NCBI GenBank assembly: GCA_004352715.1 | Contig: SCFE01000107.1 | Location: 904,057-968,056 of the forward strand | DNA from: Hofstenia miamia | Taxonomy: Eukaryota; Xenacoelomorpha; Acoela | Reading direction: 5' to 3' | Length of the DNA: 64,000 nt | Part shown: positions 12,853-27,161 of the stretch, in pieces | How the letters are laid out: each line of letters starts with the position of its first letter | Position numbering within the stretch: the stretch's first letter is position 1 | Notes under the pieces: model-generated | What the model was told of the DNA's origin: nothing | The model's database searches: none | The model's input: only the letters and a program-made list of their open reading frames with translations | Translations under genes and position numbers: made by a program

Positions 12853-15800
12853 GCACATAAATTAATCATACATAGTATATTGTTTAGATAGAAAGAAAAT
12901 AATTGTACTTATTGCATAGAGACATAATTTGTAGTAAATGTCCCTGTGACTTATAAGAATGTAGAAATTGCTTTTTAATTATTAGAGGTAAATCACAAAG
13001 TTTCCAAAATGTGTTCACTATTAACTTAACTATCAAATATGTTAAATGAATGAGTCCCCGAGTTTTTCTCAAAAGAATTAATTTACAAAGCCTGTCAGAG
13101 GTCTTCATTTTCAATATTAATAATATTCTAAATTTATTATACATTTAAATATTTACCATAAAATAATATTGGGGAAATTTAATAATGTTGATGTGTAAAG
13201 TTTGCCTAAATTGGACTATCAAAGTTTGCTCTTTAGCCTCCAAAGTTTGGTTTGAAATTTTGAATTTTAGAATTTTACAAAATTTGTTTTGAAACATTGG
13301 AGTTTTTGCAAACATTTGAAACTGTGTTTTGAAAGTTTGAAAATTTGAATTTGATTTGAAAGCCTGGCAGTCATTTGTCTTTCTTAATCTCAAACAGCTT
13401 AAAAGTATCATCCAATAAAAATCCCATTAACTTCCTCCATTACTTTCAATGCAACAAGTTTAATATAGGTTGGGTGATCTAAATTTCCGATAAAGATATG
13501 GGCAATTTTCTTCTTTTTAACTGTAGCCTCATTCGTAATACAGAATATCTTGTTCCAATAGAGCCGCCTCTTGCATTCTTGAATGCAATCATTTGCAATA
13601 TTGGAAATGATCGTCAGCACTGTTTCGCCTGGCACTTGTCCCTGTGTCCATTTTTCCAGTACAGGCTTCATGATAACGATTTGACTGAGGGAAATATGTG
13701 AACACAAACACATCGATAACTTCAATTTGAAAAGAATCCTTAGGAAAACAGACTCAATTGATGGGGTTATTTGTGACGGGCCTTCTGATAATTTCTGCAT
13801 GTGCTGACTTCTTTTCCTGTGACTTTCAAAGTTAAACCATTTTATGCAGTTTACATCCATATTACACAATTTGCACACCAGTGTCTTTCTAGTTACACAA
13901 AATTCTCTAGGATATTTGGTTGCCGCTGCAGTGGCCTTTTCCTTGAATGTGAAATAAAGTAATTAAATCCGCCAGACAAAAACAAACGAGCTGTCCTTAA
14001 ACTTTCTTATCTATCACTATTAGCCAATCAGTTTCGATTTGCAGCAAGCAACGTACAATTGTTTTCCACTCACTCTAAAATTTGACCATTATTGACCGAT
14101 TGCATCGAATGCATGTAATTTTGACTTGTATGCCTTATTTAGACTTTTAGACTTTTTGTCCGCTTTACTTATAAAACACCTTATAAAACGTCTTCTAAGC
14201 GTCTTCTAGACATTTTTTATTGAATGAAGTTCTTTATGCCATCACCATAACCTAAAAATACAATTTGTTTTATTCTATGTACAAATAAAATCATCTATTT
14301 ACACAATATAAAATTAGCAAGTAACACACAACACAACACGTTTCTTAATTGAAAATAATTATGAATAACTAATTATTATGACTCTTTAAGAGACCAACGA
14401 CATATGTAATAGTAAAGTGTCCAACGAAACCTTCCCAACAAAAATTGATCATAGATGATATTATAGGTTATAACAAAACGTCATAATTCAATATTTGATT
14501 TTCTCACTAATGTATTAACATTGCGAATTTTATATGCAAGAAATTGATAATGCTTAGCAGATTATTATATGAACCTAGTTTCTTCCTATGGAGCATTCTT
14601 CGAGGTAAGGTAGTAAAAATATTTCACTATTTTCAAATTATTTGACTAATAGACAAAAGAATGCAAAACCGCAATTTTGACTACGGTCAAAAGAATAGTC
14701 ATCTTCAAAGTGATAACAATGGCCACTCACTCCCATACTCCAGGACAGATCTATCTTCAAGCAAGTGGACTTTAACAAATTTCCTTTGAGTGACGTGCAG
14801 TGGAATCTTCTGGGTCATATAATGGCTGTACTCAAACTGTTCTATCAGGCGATACTGCTGTTCAGTGAGAAGGCAGTTACTCTCTCTGTTTTCTACCCGA
14901 CTTTCTTCGGACTCAAGCATACTCGAGAGATCCAAACCGGGATATCAAAAAGTTGGCAGCTGACATCATTTCAGAGATAGACGAGCGAGTTCTTGACTCA
15001 ATAGATTCACGTGACTCGTGTACTATGGCTGCATTTTTGGATCCGAGGTTCAAGAACGTTTCTCACCGTCGGCAATCAATCCATTGCTTGAAGTGAGATC
15101 ACTGGACTGTTTACCGATGCCCCTGTGCCTGTGGTGACCCAGTCAATGAATTAAACTGACGAAATCCAAGCCTCCTACTCGTTTCTATCCTTCGCAAGAG
15201 ACATTCCTGCCAGTCCACCTCCAGTGTCAGCAACAGGCAGCGATCCAAGGAGGTTGCAAAGTAAAGTGTTCATGGTGTGAGACAACCACACTTGGAGACT
15301 GGTGGGCCGAGAACAAGCCACACTTTCTACTACTAGAGCGAATTGCCCGCAGGATTCAAACAATTCAATTGAGAAGTGTCACGCTGGAGAGGGTCTTCTC
15401 AAAGGCTGGTCTGTTAGTCTCCAAGAAACGTGCTGCACTCAACCCTGCACACGTCTACAAACGTGTGTTTTTGAACAAAAACTTTGTATTTTGCTAGTGA
15501 TTTTTGTTTTTGTTATGAATTGACTATTTTCACGTTACCTTTTTTTATATATTATATTTAGTCTATATGTTTTATATAAAAACATCACTGACCATTCGAA
15601 TATTTCTGTCACGAATATTTATTTTATATTCTCAGAAACTCTAGTCAGTTGGCACATCCTACTAAAGGAGCGATTATGTTTAGTTTTAGTGAAATATTTT
15701 TTAAATTTTATTTGTGTACATATAAGTTATTCAATACTAAGTGGGTTCAAGTGCCACAGCAATAGAAACATAGTGATTGATAATGCTACTCGGCTGTTTT

Positions 15801-16009
15801 ATATATTTTAGCTATCATGCAAAATAACTAACTAAATAAAAACTGAAACGTTCACAATTTAAAATCGCTGAAAAGTGAAAACTGATTAAATTATGCAAAG
15901 AATATATCAAAATTGTGTTTTGCTAGAAATTTAGTTATAATAGATTGAAATGTGCGTTATGCAATATCAGCTCTTTGCATTGCCATTTGCAATTTTTTAG
16001 ATTAAACTG

Positions 16010-16081
<72 letters not shown>

Positions 16082-18938
16082 TATTGGAAATATGTATTCG
16101 ACCACCTTGCTATTTTGAATAATAATGATAATTCATTGGATAGAGTGTGAGTAAAATTATAACTAAGTGCTACTTTGATTGAGAAAGGAAAATCTGTATG
16201 TCTAATACCATAAAATATGTAGAAAAACAATTGGCTATTAATTTTTAATCAAAATTTTTATTAGAAAAATATATTCGGCCACATGAAAAAATTTTAACAA
16301 ATGAGCAAACCCGAAAAAAGTAAATTCAAAATAGGATATAGAATTTAATAATTGATGCATTATAACCACTTAGCAACAAAATTCTCTTTTCCAATATTTT
16401 GTAGAGTATCCCTTTGAGCGAATAACAGCTACAGGGCGGTCAGGGATTGAAGCAAAAATCTTTCAATAAAGCTGTTCGGAATTGCATAGAATTCTTTTTT
16501 GTTGTGTTCCACAGCTCATCTTCAGTGTGAAGAGGTATGACATGGAGCACCATCCTGCTGATATATTGAATCACTTGTAAGAAATGGCAAGAGTTCCATT
16601 TCTAGAATCAAAGCATATTAAGAGCTTCGGAGAGTACCAGTGATGTGAAAAATATTGCGAAGGCCATACTTCCATATTGCACCCTATACCATGAGAGACA
16701 TCCCATCATACTTCATGGTCCCTCGACTAGCCAAGAATCTGAACTTCTGCACAGTTGGTCTTTTTATCAACATTCTTTTTGATGAGTATAGCTCAAATTT
16801 TGACTCATCTGAAAATATAACATTAGACCAATGTTTAGACGAATTGTCTCTCATCAACTTGCCCCACCTCATCCGGCATAATCTTTGCTTTGAGGTTAAG
16901 AATGGCTTTCTGGTTGCCACAAATGTCCCAATTGAGTACTTCTTCAGGATGTTTCGCACATTTTTTGCCTTACGAGGTTACCATCAGCCCATTCATTGCG
17001 AAGATCTTCTGAAGTCTTAATGATATTTCGCTTTGAAAGGCACGCAAGAGCTTACTGGGAATTTTTGGAGGTCTTCTTTGGTCTTCCGGACTTTGGCTTT
17101 GAGGCAATGATGTTTTCAGATGTGAAACGTCTGATAAAATCCCCGACAGTATTTTGAGGTTGCTGTAGTTGATCTACATATATCACATTGACTCATACCT
17201 TCCAAATGTTTGGGGATAATCAACTCGTGGATGGCAATAGGTATGTAACCAGGCATCATATATGGCGAAAAAAGACTGATGTTAAATATTTTCAAAATAA
17301 ATATACTGAAAAAAGCCCAGCCAATGAAATTTTTTACAGATTCTCTCATTTCATCTGAAGTGGCCGAATACATTTTTCCAAGAAAAAATTAGCTAACCAC
17401 AAGCATTGTAGGAATTCTCCTTGGGATTTAATGTAAACAGTAATCATTATTTCTTAACATTGATGAATTCTTTTTTCTGCAACACCAAATCTAATTAAAA
17501 ATTACCTATGACATTCTTGGCGGCAATTTTTGGGGAATTTTTATGACACATCATGTGTGGCCGAATTCTTTTTTTCAGTACTGTATATATATATATATAC
17601 AATATACGTGGATAGATTAAATATACAATGCAAATAAAATTTACCGGCCAAAACCGGCCGTAATAGCTGTTGCCGGCGGCCAACTACCGGCCCCATAAAA
17701 TTTCCGGTCGGTTCCAGCTCCAGTCCAACCTAGTTTCAGCATTCTAATCGCTTTTGATTTTTCTCGTCAAACTTGCGTGCCGGGTAAATAAATTTGACAG
17801 TTCATCACCCCTTCAAACAGGTGCCACACTTTTTCTTGCTAGCATGTATTTAATAATATCAATAAACCATTTGTTTACATAAAGCACTGGACAAAAATAG
17901 CGATGTCGCTGTTGCCATGCATCATAGAAATGTTAAAAAACAAAATGGTTGCATTTTTAGAGCTTATAAATAGTTCCTTTGTTTGTGAAAAGCTCCTCTT
18001 TCCAAAACAAGGAACCTGTGTTTCCATAAAGAGGCATAAAACGATTTATTGCAGATTTGATATGTATTAAAATTGAATTCATTCATCGTTTTGCCTACTT
18101 CTATAGAATTTGTGTCACTAGATTTTTTAAAGTCCTTTCTTATAATACATTTGTAAATATTTTTACTAACTAGCATTGATTTACGAACGTTATAAATTTG
18201 AAATATCACAATTTTTTTCAAATTGCCGAAAAACAAAAGGAATTCTATTTTTAATTAAGTATTAACGTCGAATCATGATAGTGTATTGGATGTCTATAGG
18301 CTTTTGAAGAAATATTCTAATCCATTTTTTTAAAATTCGCACGCTTACTCCGTTTTTTCATCATAGCAGAGTGTAATATCAGTGAAAATGCAATTTTTAC
18401 CTATAGTTTTAACTAAGATACTATTTGAAATCGGGTTATATTTGGAAATTTGATACACAACTTGGATCGTGCATCACCTCAATAAGCAATTAAATTTGAC
18501 ACACAAGGTTGACCGTGTATCACCCCCTTTATATGCCATGCCGATGCATGCAACATAAAATTCAAATAATGTACAGTCTTGATAAAATTTTAATTTAAAT
18601 TTTAAGAAATGTGGAAATTCCTATAAACCCGATATATGTATTTATACTATATTTAGATAACATGTTCATTACGACCAGTAATCCTACTGATTGAATACCT
18701 TAAGCCTACAGTAATTTACAATGACATTGTCTACACTAGTCATGGAATTTCATTCGATCCTCCACCCTTTATTATCTGGTGCAGAATTGTAAACATCATT
18801 CGATGCATGAATCAGTACTTTTCTCCATGGATATTTGTATTTATTGCAATTGAACGATGCATAGTAATGAACCATATAAATTCCAAAAAATTTTTATCAA
18901 CAAGAAGAAGGTGTGTTTAATATTTTTAAGCCAATAAT

Positions 18939-18985
<47 letters not shown>

Positions 18986-21900
18986 TTTTTAGAGCTAGCA
19001 CTGTAGGTATATTAGTGTTTATCGCAACAGCAATGGCATCTTGGTTTGCATTCAATGCCCATTGGAATTTTATGTCGTTTGAGAAACGTTACGTAATACA
19101 TGATCTTAATGCACATTGCCATTTTGGAATATTTCTGTCGTATATTGAAGTACAGCAAACTATGAAAATAATTTCATTTCCTGGTGGTCACAACATGATT
19201 GCAGTGCTTGCAAACAATGTTATTGAAATGCTGCTAACCGTTTTTTTACCCACTACATTACAAATAAACATATAGTTTTGATTTAATTCTAAGTATATCC
19301 AATTGTATAATTTAAAACATTTAATATGTACATATCTTAAATTTCGTATTTAACCTAATTCGAAAAAATGACATAACTTTCATTATTTTGAGCTACGTCT
19401 CTTTGATTATAACTTGGCATGCTTAATGCCTTAAAAATCATTGGATAAATCACGTGTAGCTCTGTGAAAGCATAATCGATCAACTCCCGTTTTGTAAAAG
19501 TTTTTTTCTTTATAAAATACTCATATTTGAAAAAATGGGCCAAAATTTAAAAAGCTGACTATTACGCCACCGTACACCAAATCAGTATCTGCTATATATT
19601 TTCTTAAAATATCACTTCCATTACATCATATACAGGCTTCTAAAACTAAATTTAACTTATTCCACTTCAGAGGTATGTTTAATTTAAGTTTTTAGCATAC
19701 TCAATTTTGGTCTAGCAAACAGAAAAACTTAAGAAATTTTTCTGGACAAGAGCAATAAACTTTTCCTAAAATGACCTAAATCGTGCTTAATTTAAATGGG
19801 CCTAAAGCTTTCTGTGCGGGGTCGAACCTGGGCTTAAATTGTCGGTCCGTCGGTCCGTGTCCAACTTTGCACATGTTATGTAAGATTCTACATTTTAATT
19901 TTAGTACTATTTATTGTATTACAATGTTTGAATGCTTCGCCGCAAAATACTGGCTTTGACTTTCTTCTTAATATGATGTTAACATACCCAAATTATTTTT
20001 CACTGGTTTAAGTGCTTTATTGGGACACGCAAAAGTTAAGAAGATACATGTACATGTAGTTATGGAAAATTGACAATTTTGACAATAGTTTGATGCACTT
20101 AATAAAGGTTTTATCTTCAGAAAAATTCCCAAAATTGCATTTTGAAAAAAAATCACTTTTTAAATTTGAAAGTTACTATCTACCACATAAATATCATTTC
20201 TTCATGAGGTCTACTTAAACGTTTTAAACAGCTTAGCGTCCGTTTTAAAGGACAAACCGTTTTTCAACATTTACAAAAATTTTCTCCAAGCCGATTTCCG
20301 TCTTGATGGGACAAGACCAGCGCGCAGACTTAGAACGAAAAAGAAAGAGGAGACTCTCCTCTATCCTGTGGTGCTTCAGATTGAGCACACCATTAATAAG
20401 GCCATGGCTTTCAATTTTTCAAACTCCTCGCTAGGGTGGCCTTCTATTACAGGAGGCCTTCAATTACAGGTTTTACAGTATATATATATATATAAACGAG
20501 TTCATTCCATTAGCAACCACAAAAATTTTCTTGAGTTCCGCCTTTTCAGAGCCGGATAGTATGCCACCAGAACCTTTAGGAGTAAGCTTGACTGATTAGA
20601 AGTTTTCGGCTGCTTTGTGCATTTGGCAAGATGGGCTAATAGATTTGACTTTCCGGTATGTCTACCATCATTATTTTGTAATTTCAGTGTGCAAAACCAG
20701 TCCTTGCAGGTAGCGAATTGTGTGAGGGTATCATTCCTATTTGTTGGCACTGCAAATGATTTTCAAACTTCGCCTTTATTGGTGGCTGGTGACATTGTAA
20801 ACCTCCGTGACTTCAAATGATTTTCTAGAGTCGACTTATCCATTTCAATAAGTTTTATCACAGTTGATGCTAAGATGATGCTTCAAATTGTTACTATGCT
20901 AATTGGATGATTATAACTTTCCGCTGAGGTGCACACCAATTATTTAGTGTTATGTTATTTTAGCACCTGAATTTTTCTAGCCGCAATACTACCTGCATAT
21001 TTTTTATCTATACCCAACCCATAACCGCACCCGCATTTATAACAAAAGTCATACCAAACCCGCACCCACAACAGCGCGGGTATACCCAACTTATTTCCAC
21101 CCTTGATTGTGATCAATATGCATAATGTATGAAATTTGCGGTACTTATTTCAATAATAAAACTTCAGAAAATATTTATCAAAACTTATAAATATGTTGAA
21201 ATCATAGTTATTGTTGAGGATAGTTATACGCAGTTGAGCGTTTTGGATATTATTTATTATTAGGGTGTTGATGATAATAATGAACTAAAATAGTTGATGT
21301 CAACCTTACAATTATGCATTGGCACTAGATAAATATTCTGATAATTCTATGTATAAAAGCAAAGAAAGTAAATAGTAATATTTTTGAAGTACCTATGTAT
21401 TTATTTAGCATATTTGGGAAATGTTTTGTGCAAACAAAATTTGAAAAAACATGTATAATTCGAGAAGAGGAGGATGTTGCTTTTATAAAATCTCCTCCTC
21501 TATGCTTATCATGATTAAACAGGTTTGAAACCGAAGTGCACGTTTATTAGATTGCTTAAAAAGTAAGTTTTGTCATTAGTATATTTTATATTAATTGTTG
21601 CCAAATTCAAGAATAAAGCAAAACTTTGAAAATTAACAGAAATATTAATAAATTCAAATAATTCAATGAGTATATTAAAACAATACTTCAAAAACATTAG
21701 TTTAGTTCTGATCAGCACTTTTCAAAAGTTTCGGCCCTCCTACTTCACGTTTCTCCAATTTATTTTCAATATCTTTTCGTTATCCCACATGCTTGCCGCT
21801 GTGTGTTGTGTACACAACTAAACCCCCATATAACACAAAATGTTGTGCTGTGCTTTGTTGTTTTATATTTGTTGTGTACACAAGACAACATGTTGTTTGG

Positions 21901-24900
21901 GGTACACAAAATCAGCGTCACAATATTTTTTTTGTATTTCCTAACTTAGTGATAAACTAGTTAACGCGTTAGTATCAATTATTACATGTAAATAAAGGAA
22001 GTTAAATTGAATTTGCTTGATCATTATATAAATTTGATCTTGCAATACGCTTGAAAATATCAGTTTTAAAATGCTTGTGTCTTTTTCTGGATTTTCTACT
22101 ATATTATTATCATTAAATTGCGAATTTCAAACATAATGTTTGAATCTGACAACTAACAAATTTAATTTTTTTCAAATAAACCAAATATTTTACTGTTCCT
22201 TCATTCTATATGTTTAAGAGAAATTTAATACATTTTATCTACTACAGTCATAGCAATGATTTAAATGTACTTGGGTAACAAGGGATTAGACTGGGTTTGT
22301 ATCTTCCCTGAAGTGAGAGCCTGGGTTTTAATATATCATACCTACATGAAATGTGTGGTTATATATTTTCATACAAAAAATTAGAGTTATATTTAATGTA
22401 ACATGTAAGCGTAATATTCAGCTCTTACGTAGTAGGTCTAATAAGTCAATCCTAAAAAGCCCACTAATATGTTAGAGTTTTATTAAAAATTTCAGCTTCT
22501 CACCCTTACTATAGTGCATTTCAATTTTTTTGAAATAAGGTTGAAAATCGTAGTGGGCTTAAGGGGGAGCCTTTACTAATAGCTTTTTCCTTTTTCCTGA
22601 TAAGATCTTTGTAGTGTACAAGATCAATAAAAATCCTAGTTTCATGGAAAATAAGACAAAATATATACATTAATTCCATTTTTCATTTATCTGTATTTTT
22701 TAATTATAGATTTGTAAATTCTGCGAAATTCATTTCTCTTTTGGGTTCCCTCGAAAAAGACGTTTTCCAACAAAAGCTATTATAAGAATTAATATTGTAA
22801 AAATTTCAGTATCTCAGAAGTTGGATTCATTTAAATGGAAAAAACTATATTCTGTTACTTAAAATATTGTTTTACCAAAGAAGGTCGAAGCAACACTCCC
22901 TTTTAGTGTATGATTTTGTTGCTTTGTGCACTGTATGTTGTGTGACACAACAGATTTTTGCTGTTTTATTGTGGTGGCAATTGTTTTAGAAGACTTACAC
23001 AACAGCACGTCTGTTATCTGCCTAGTGATTGCCATCGTGAATGTTAATAATTTCCTATAAGAAAAGTTAAATTCAAAAAAATTATTACCTATAATTAATT
23101 CTGTAGGGATTCCCCAGAGTTTTTCACAAAAACTGCCAATATCCTGTAAAATAGAGCACTACGACAATGTTTCATGAAAATTCAATGTTGGACTGGGTTG
23201 CAGAGCAGCGATTCAGTAAGCACTTCAATTGACATTGGTCACGATTTGTTGGTTTGTGGTTTTACTTAGATTTCATATTTTAGCAATTTTACGGACTTTA
23301 CAAAGTACATACTGTCCCATCAGCTTGATACAGATTTCGAGGGGGGACTATGATAATAATATACTCTTGAATGATTTAAGAGAATCAAGTTAAATGTGAA
23401 TGTCTAATCGGGTATATATTCCCTGTCTATGAATTCTTATACATCATCATGCCATTTTAGCATGCTTGTATAGTGAGGAAATACAAAGCCACAAATTGTA
23501 GAATTGATTGACAAGCCCAGAGGGGATGCTGAGTAACAAAATCGGTACAAGTTTGAGTATTTACATTCTGAGTTTGATCACATCTTTCAAACACAGTTAT
23601 ATGAAGAAATCCATGATATAAATTTTATATTTAAGGTTAAACCTTTGAGGACCATAATGAAATTAAAACTGCTTTAGTAGTAAAAAGAATGATTTGCAGT
23701 AAGCAGATTGTAAGATTCGCCCTATCGCCAATATTAAATTTTGAAATGCAAATATGATGCTACACTAGGGTGGTACATATAAGTAGCTGCAGTCCCAAAA
23801 GTATATTAGTGATTGCCAAAAGATGAATGGAAAAAAAACTAGGATAAAAATAATATTTTTCATACATTTGGGTTGAAAAACACTCTTTTTAACCACATGA
23901 TTTGCTAAATTATATTAATTTCCAGATCAGTGATCAGATAGATCAAACAGGAATAAAATACTTAGTTAAGAACAAAAAGTTTGAGGAGTAATTAGCAGTT
24001 TGGCTGAAACTTGATAAATAGATTAACGGGATATTATCTTAAAATTAATCATTCAAAATCCAAATATACTGTGAATTATGGCCCTCTAGAAAAGCGGATT
24101 TGTGTAGGTGGTATATAGATGTACCACTAAATCTCAAAAGGTTAAACAATAATTTGCGGTTAATGAAAAAAATGAAAAAATTTATTAATTCAATTTTAGC
24201 ATATTTGCAAGTGGAGTTTCTTTCAATGTCATCGAGAATTCGGACGCATTCATTTTATTTTTTACATTGTACATCGTTTTTATAAAATTTAGTGGGTGAT
24301 GTATAATTAGTTCTTAATTAAATGCGGATTTTGTTAGCACAATATTGTAGTTTAAAAAATAATAATTCTGTTAGTGTAAAATAGATTTATACCTATTTTA
24401 ATAGTTGGTCTGTTTACCATAGTTGTGGCAAAAATAAATTCAAAATATACAAAAAATGAACGCTTGTTTTTCAATATTTTAATTTACTTTTCCACAATTT
24501 CCGAAATACTCAACAAACATTCCTTAAGTACATTAACCGCACTAAGTAAATAGGCTAATGATGAAATAAGTGTCAATATCGAAAATATCTTATGCAATCC
24601 AGATTTCATTTAGTTGTTAAATCAATGTGCATTTACTAGATAATATTTAGTTATTCAAATTATAGATAGAAACAAATCGCAGTGCTAAAGTCAGAGGCGC
24701 ACCCAGAGGGGGGGAACTGGGGGAACATTCCTCATGAAATACTTGCCTGTAACCAGTGGCGTAAACAAGGTGTGGAATGTCTCTCAGTCAGATTTTCAAA
24801 ACTGCCTTTGACTGGTTAAATAAAAATATTTTCGGTAAAAGATATTAAAAAATTATAAACTAAGGTGATGAAATGCATTTCTTAGCGTCGAATTCATCAA

Positions 24901-26326
24901 TATTTCCAAAGAATTTGAGGGGCTTCGGCCCACTTTTGGTTACTTATGGCGGAGATATTCCCCTGGTGTAAAACCCTGCTCACTGCCCTACCTATAATAA
25001 TCATAGTATATAATATGTATTGGCTCTATTCTATGTCTGCAGGGGTAGACAATATTAAATTGATGTTGCAATTAATGCAATAATTGGAAATTAATTAACC
25101 TATTGAATACTTTACAAATTATTCAAATATATAAATTATTTATGATTCACTTAAATCTTCCTGAAATATGTAATCAATTTCTGATTCCAGAAGCATTATT
25201 ATCCTGTCTAGTAAAGTTATATAGTATTGGCTGTTGAGTGTACTGCTCAATTTGATGACCAAAAAATATATCATGCTTCTACCACCCAATTCATTGTTTT
25301 ATGTATATTGAAGGCTTAACATTAACCTTATTTCACACCATTGTGACATTCTGTCGGACACCTCATTTTGTCATGTCAAACCTAAAGAAATTAAACTATG
25401 ATCATAAGGTTTACATAAGGTATCTATGGCAGAACCAAATTTCCCATTAGCAAAATTTACTTTTTCTAGAACAATTTCTTTTTAGTGCTAACAGATGTTT
25501 GAAAATTTTTTTTGTGTTATATATTGATTTTTATTGATACCAAACTGGTTAACTTACTATTATTTTTGATCTAATATTTTTATTGTAATTATTGCCAAAA
25601 ATTGGAAATAATCTATTCTCTGAAACGAAAAAATTGATTAATTTACTAAACTAAAAAAATCTATTTGCAGGGTTCCAATTAAAAATTGCATACTCCTGCG
25701 TGCCTGTAATTTATGACGAGGAGCAAATAACAGCGCTACTGAAGTGAAACTAGGAATGAAATTTGGACTAAACATTTGGAAAAGATAGGTTGAAATTGAA
25801 CAAATAGACCACAGTTTTAGTGAATGCTATATAATTTGTTTAACGTTTTGAAATTGTATATTGAAGAACTGAATTTATTATTTTCAATTCAATGTCCAGA
25901 TTTCATTGATAATTTCTATTCTAAGATACCTTACTTTGATCTAGCAAGCCGCAATATTGTAGAAAATCTCCTAAAAAATCTCATGAAAATATGCAGAATT
26001 GGAATTAAGTGGGTTGTTGCGGATTCAGGCTGGGTAGGGATTGGCCTAAATTTTCTGATTAGAGTTATTAAAGTCTAAGACGATAAGAAATATCTAGAGA
26101 TCACTCTACTACAAAACGAAAGAAGTGTTTCCTATTGAAATTAGGAACAGTTAACAGTGCATCAGCCTGTATTCGAAACTCGCCTCACCCATTGCTCTAA
26201 GGAACAATAAGTGTGTTACCCAGCCTAATAATGGTTACATTGGTGAGGTGTAGGGGATATAATTCATTGTTAGTAATTGATAACATAAACATTCATTAAT
26301 CTTGTTCCGTTCGTTAGGTTAAAATG

Positions 26327-26359
<33 letters not shown>

Positions 26360-27121
26360 NGACAATATTAAATTGATGTTGCAATTAATGCAATAATTGA
26401 AAATTAATTAACCTATTGAATATTTTACAAATCGATTGCCAATTATTTATGATTCACTTAAATCTTCCTGAAATATTTAATCAATTTCTGATTCCATAAG
26501 CATTATTATCCTGTCTAGTAAAGTTATATAGCNAACCTCTTAAAAAATCTCATGAAAATATGCAGAATTGGAATTAAGTGGGTTGTTGCGGATTCAGGCT
26601 GGGTAGGGATTGGCCTAAATTTTCTGATTAGAGTTATTAAAGTCTAAGACGATAAGAAATATCTAGAGATCACTCTACTACAAAACGAAAGAAGTGTTTC
26701 CTATTGAAATTAGGAACAGTTAACAGAGCATCAGCCTGCATTCGAAACTCGCCTCACCCATTGCTCTAAGGAACAATAAGTGTGTTAGCCAGACTACTAA
26801 TGGTTACATTGATGCAATTAAAGAGAAAATTGAAAGAGTCTAAGACACTTGCATAATCATTAAAATTAAAAATCGCAAAGAAAGTGCAGAAATTTTATAA
26901 CCGTTTTTAAATTTAGTTTCTTTGCTACGGAATGATTGTACTCAAAAAAAGGAAAGCCACAGGAAAAAAAGTTAAAAAATTTCAACGGAAGCTCCCAATG
27001 GTTTGTCTTACAGCAAATTGGGTTTTCTTCATTTTGAGCTGTCCTCTGATTGTGCAAAAGTCTTTAAAGTTCTTTCATGCATTTAAGGTAAGCAAAAGTA
27101 TTTTGGTTCATACTTTCAAGA

Positions 27122-27161
<40 letters not shown>

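Noticed and set aside
16684-17020. 121-codon + strand frame at 16655-17020 as a gene
   Set aside because: It lies opposite the Tc1 transposase, whose motifs read on the - strand.
19800-19860. tRNA-like GGGGTCGAACCTGGG
   Set aside because: Only a T-arm-like stretch; no acceptor, D-arm or anticodon arm could be formed around it.
21795-23005. CRISPR-like regularity of ACACAAC words
   Set aside because: Irregular spacing, palindromic low-complexity words in a eukaryotic intron; more like element ends.
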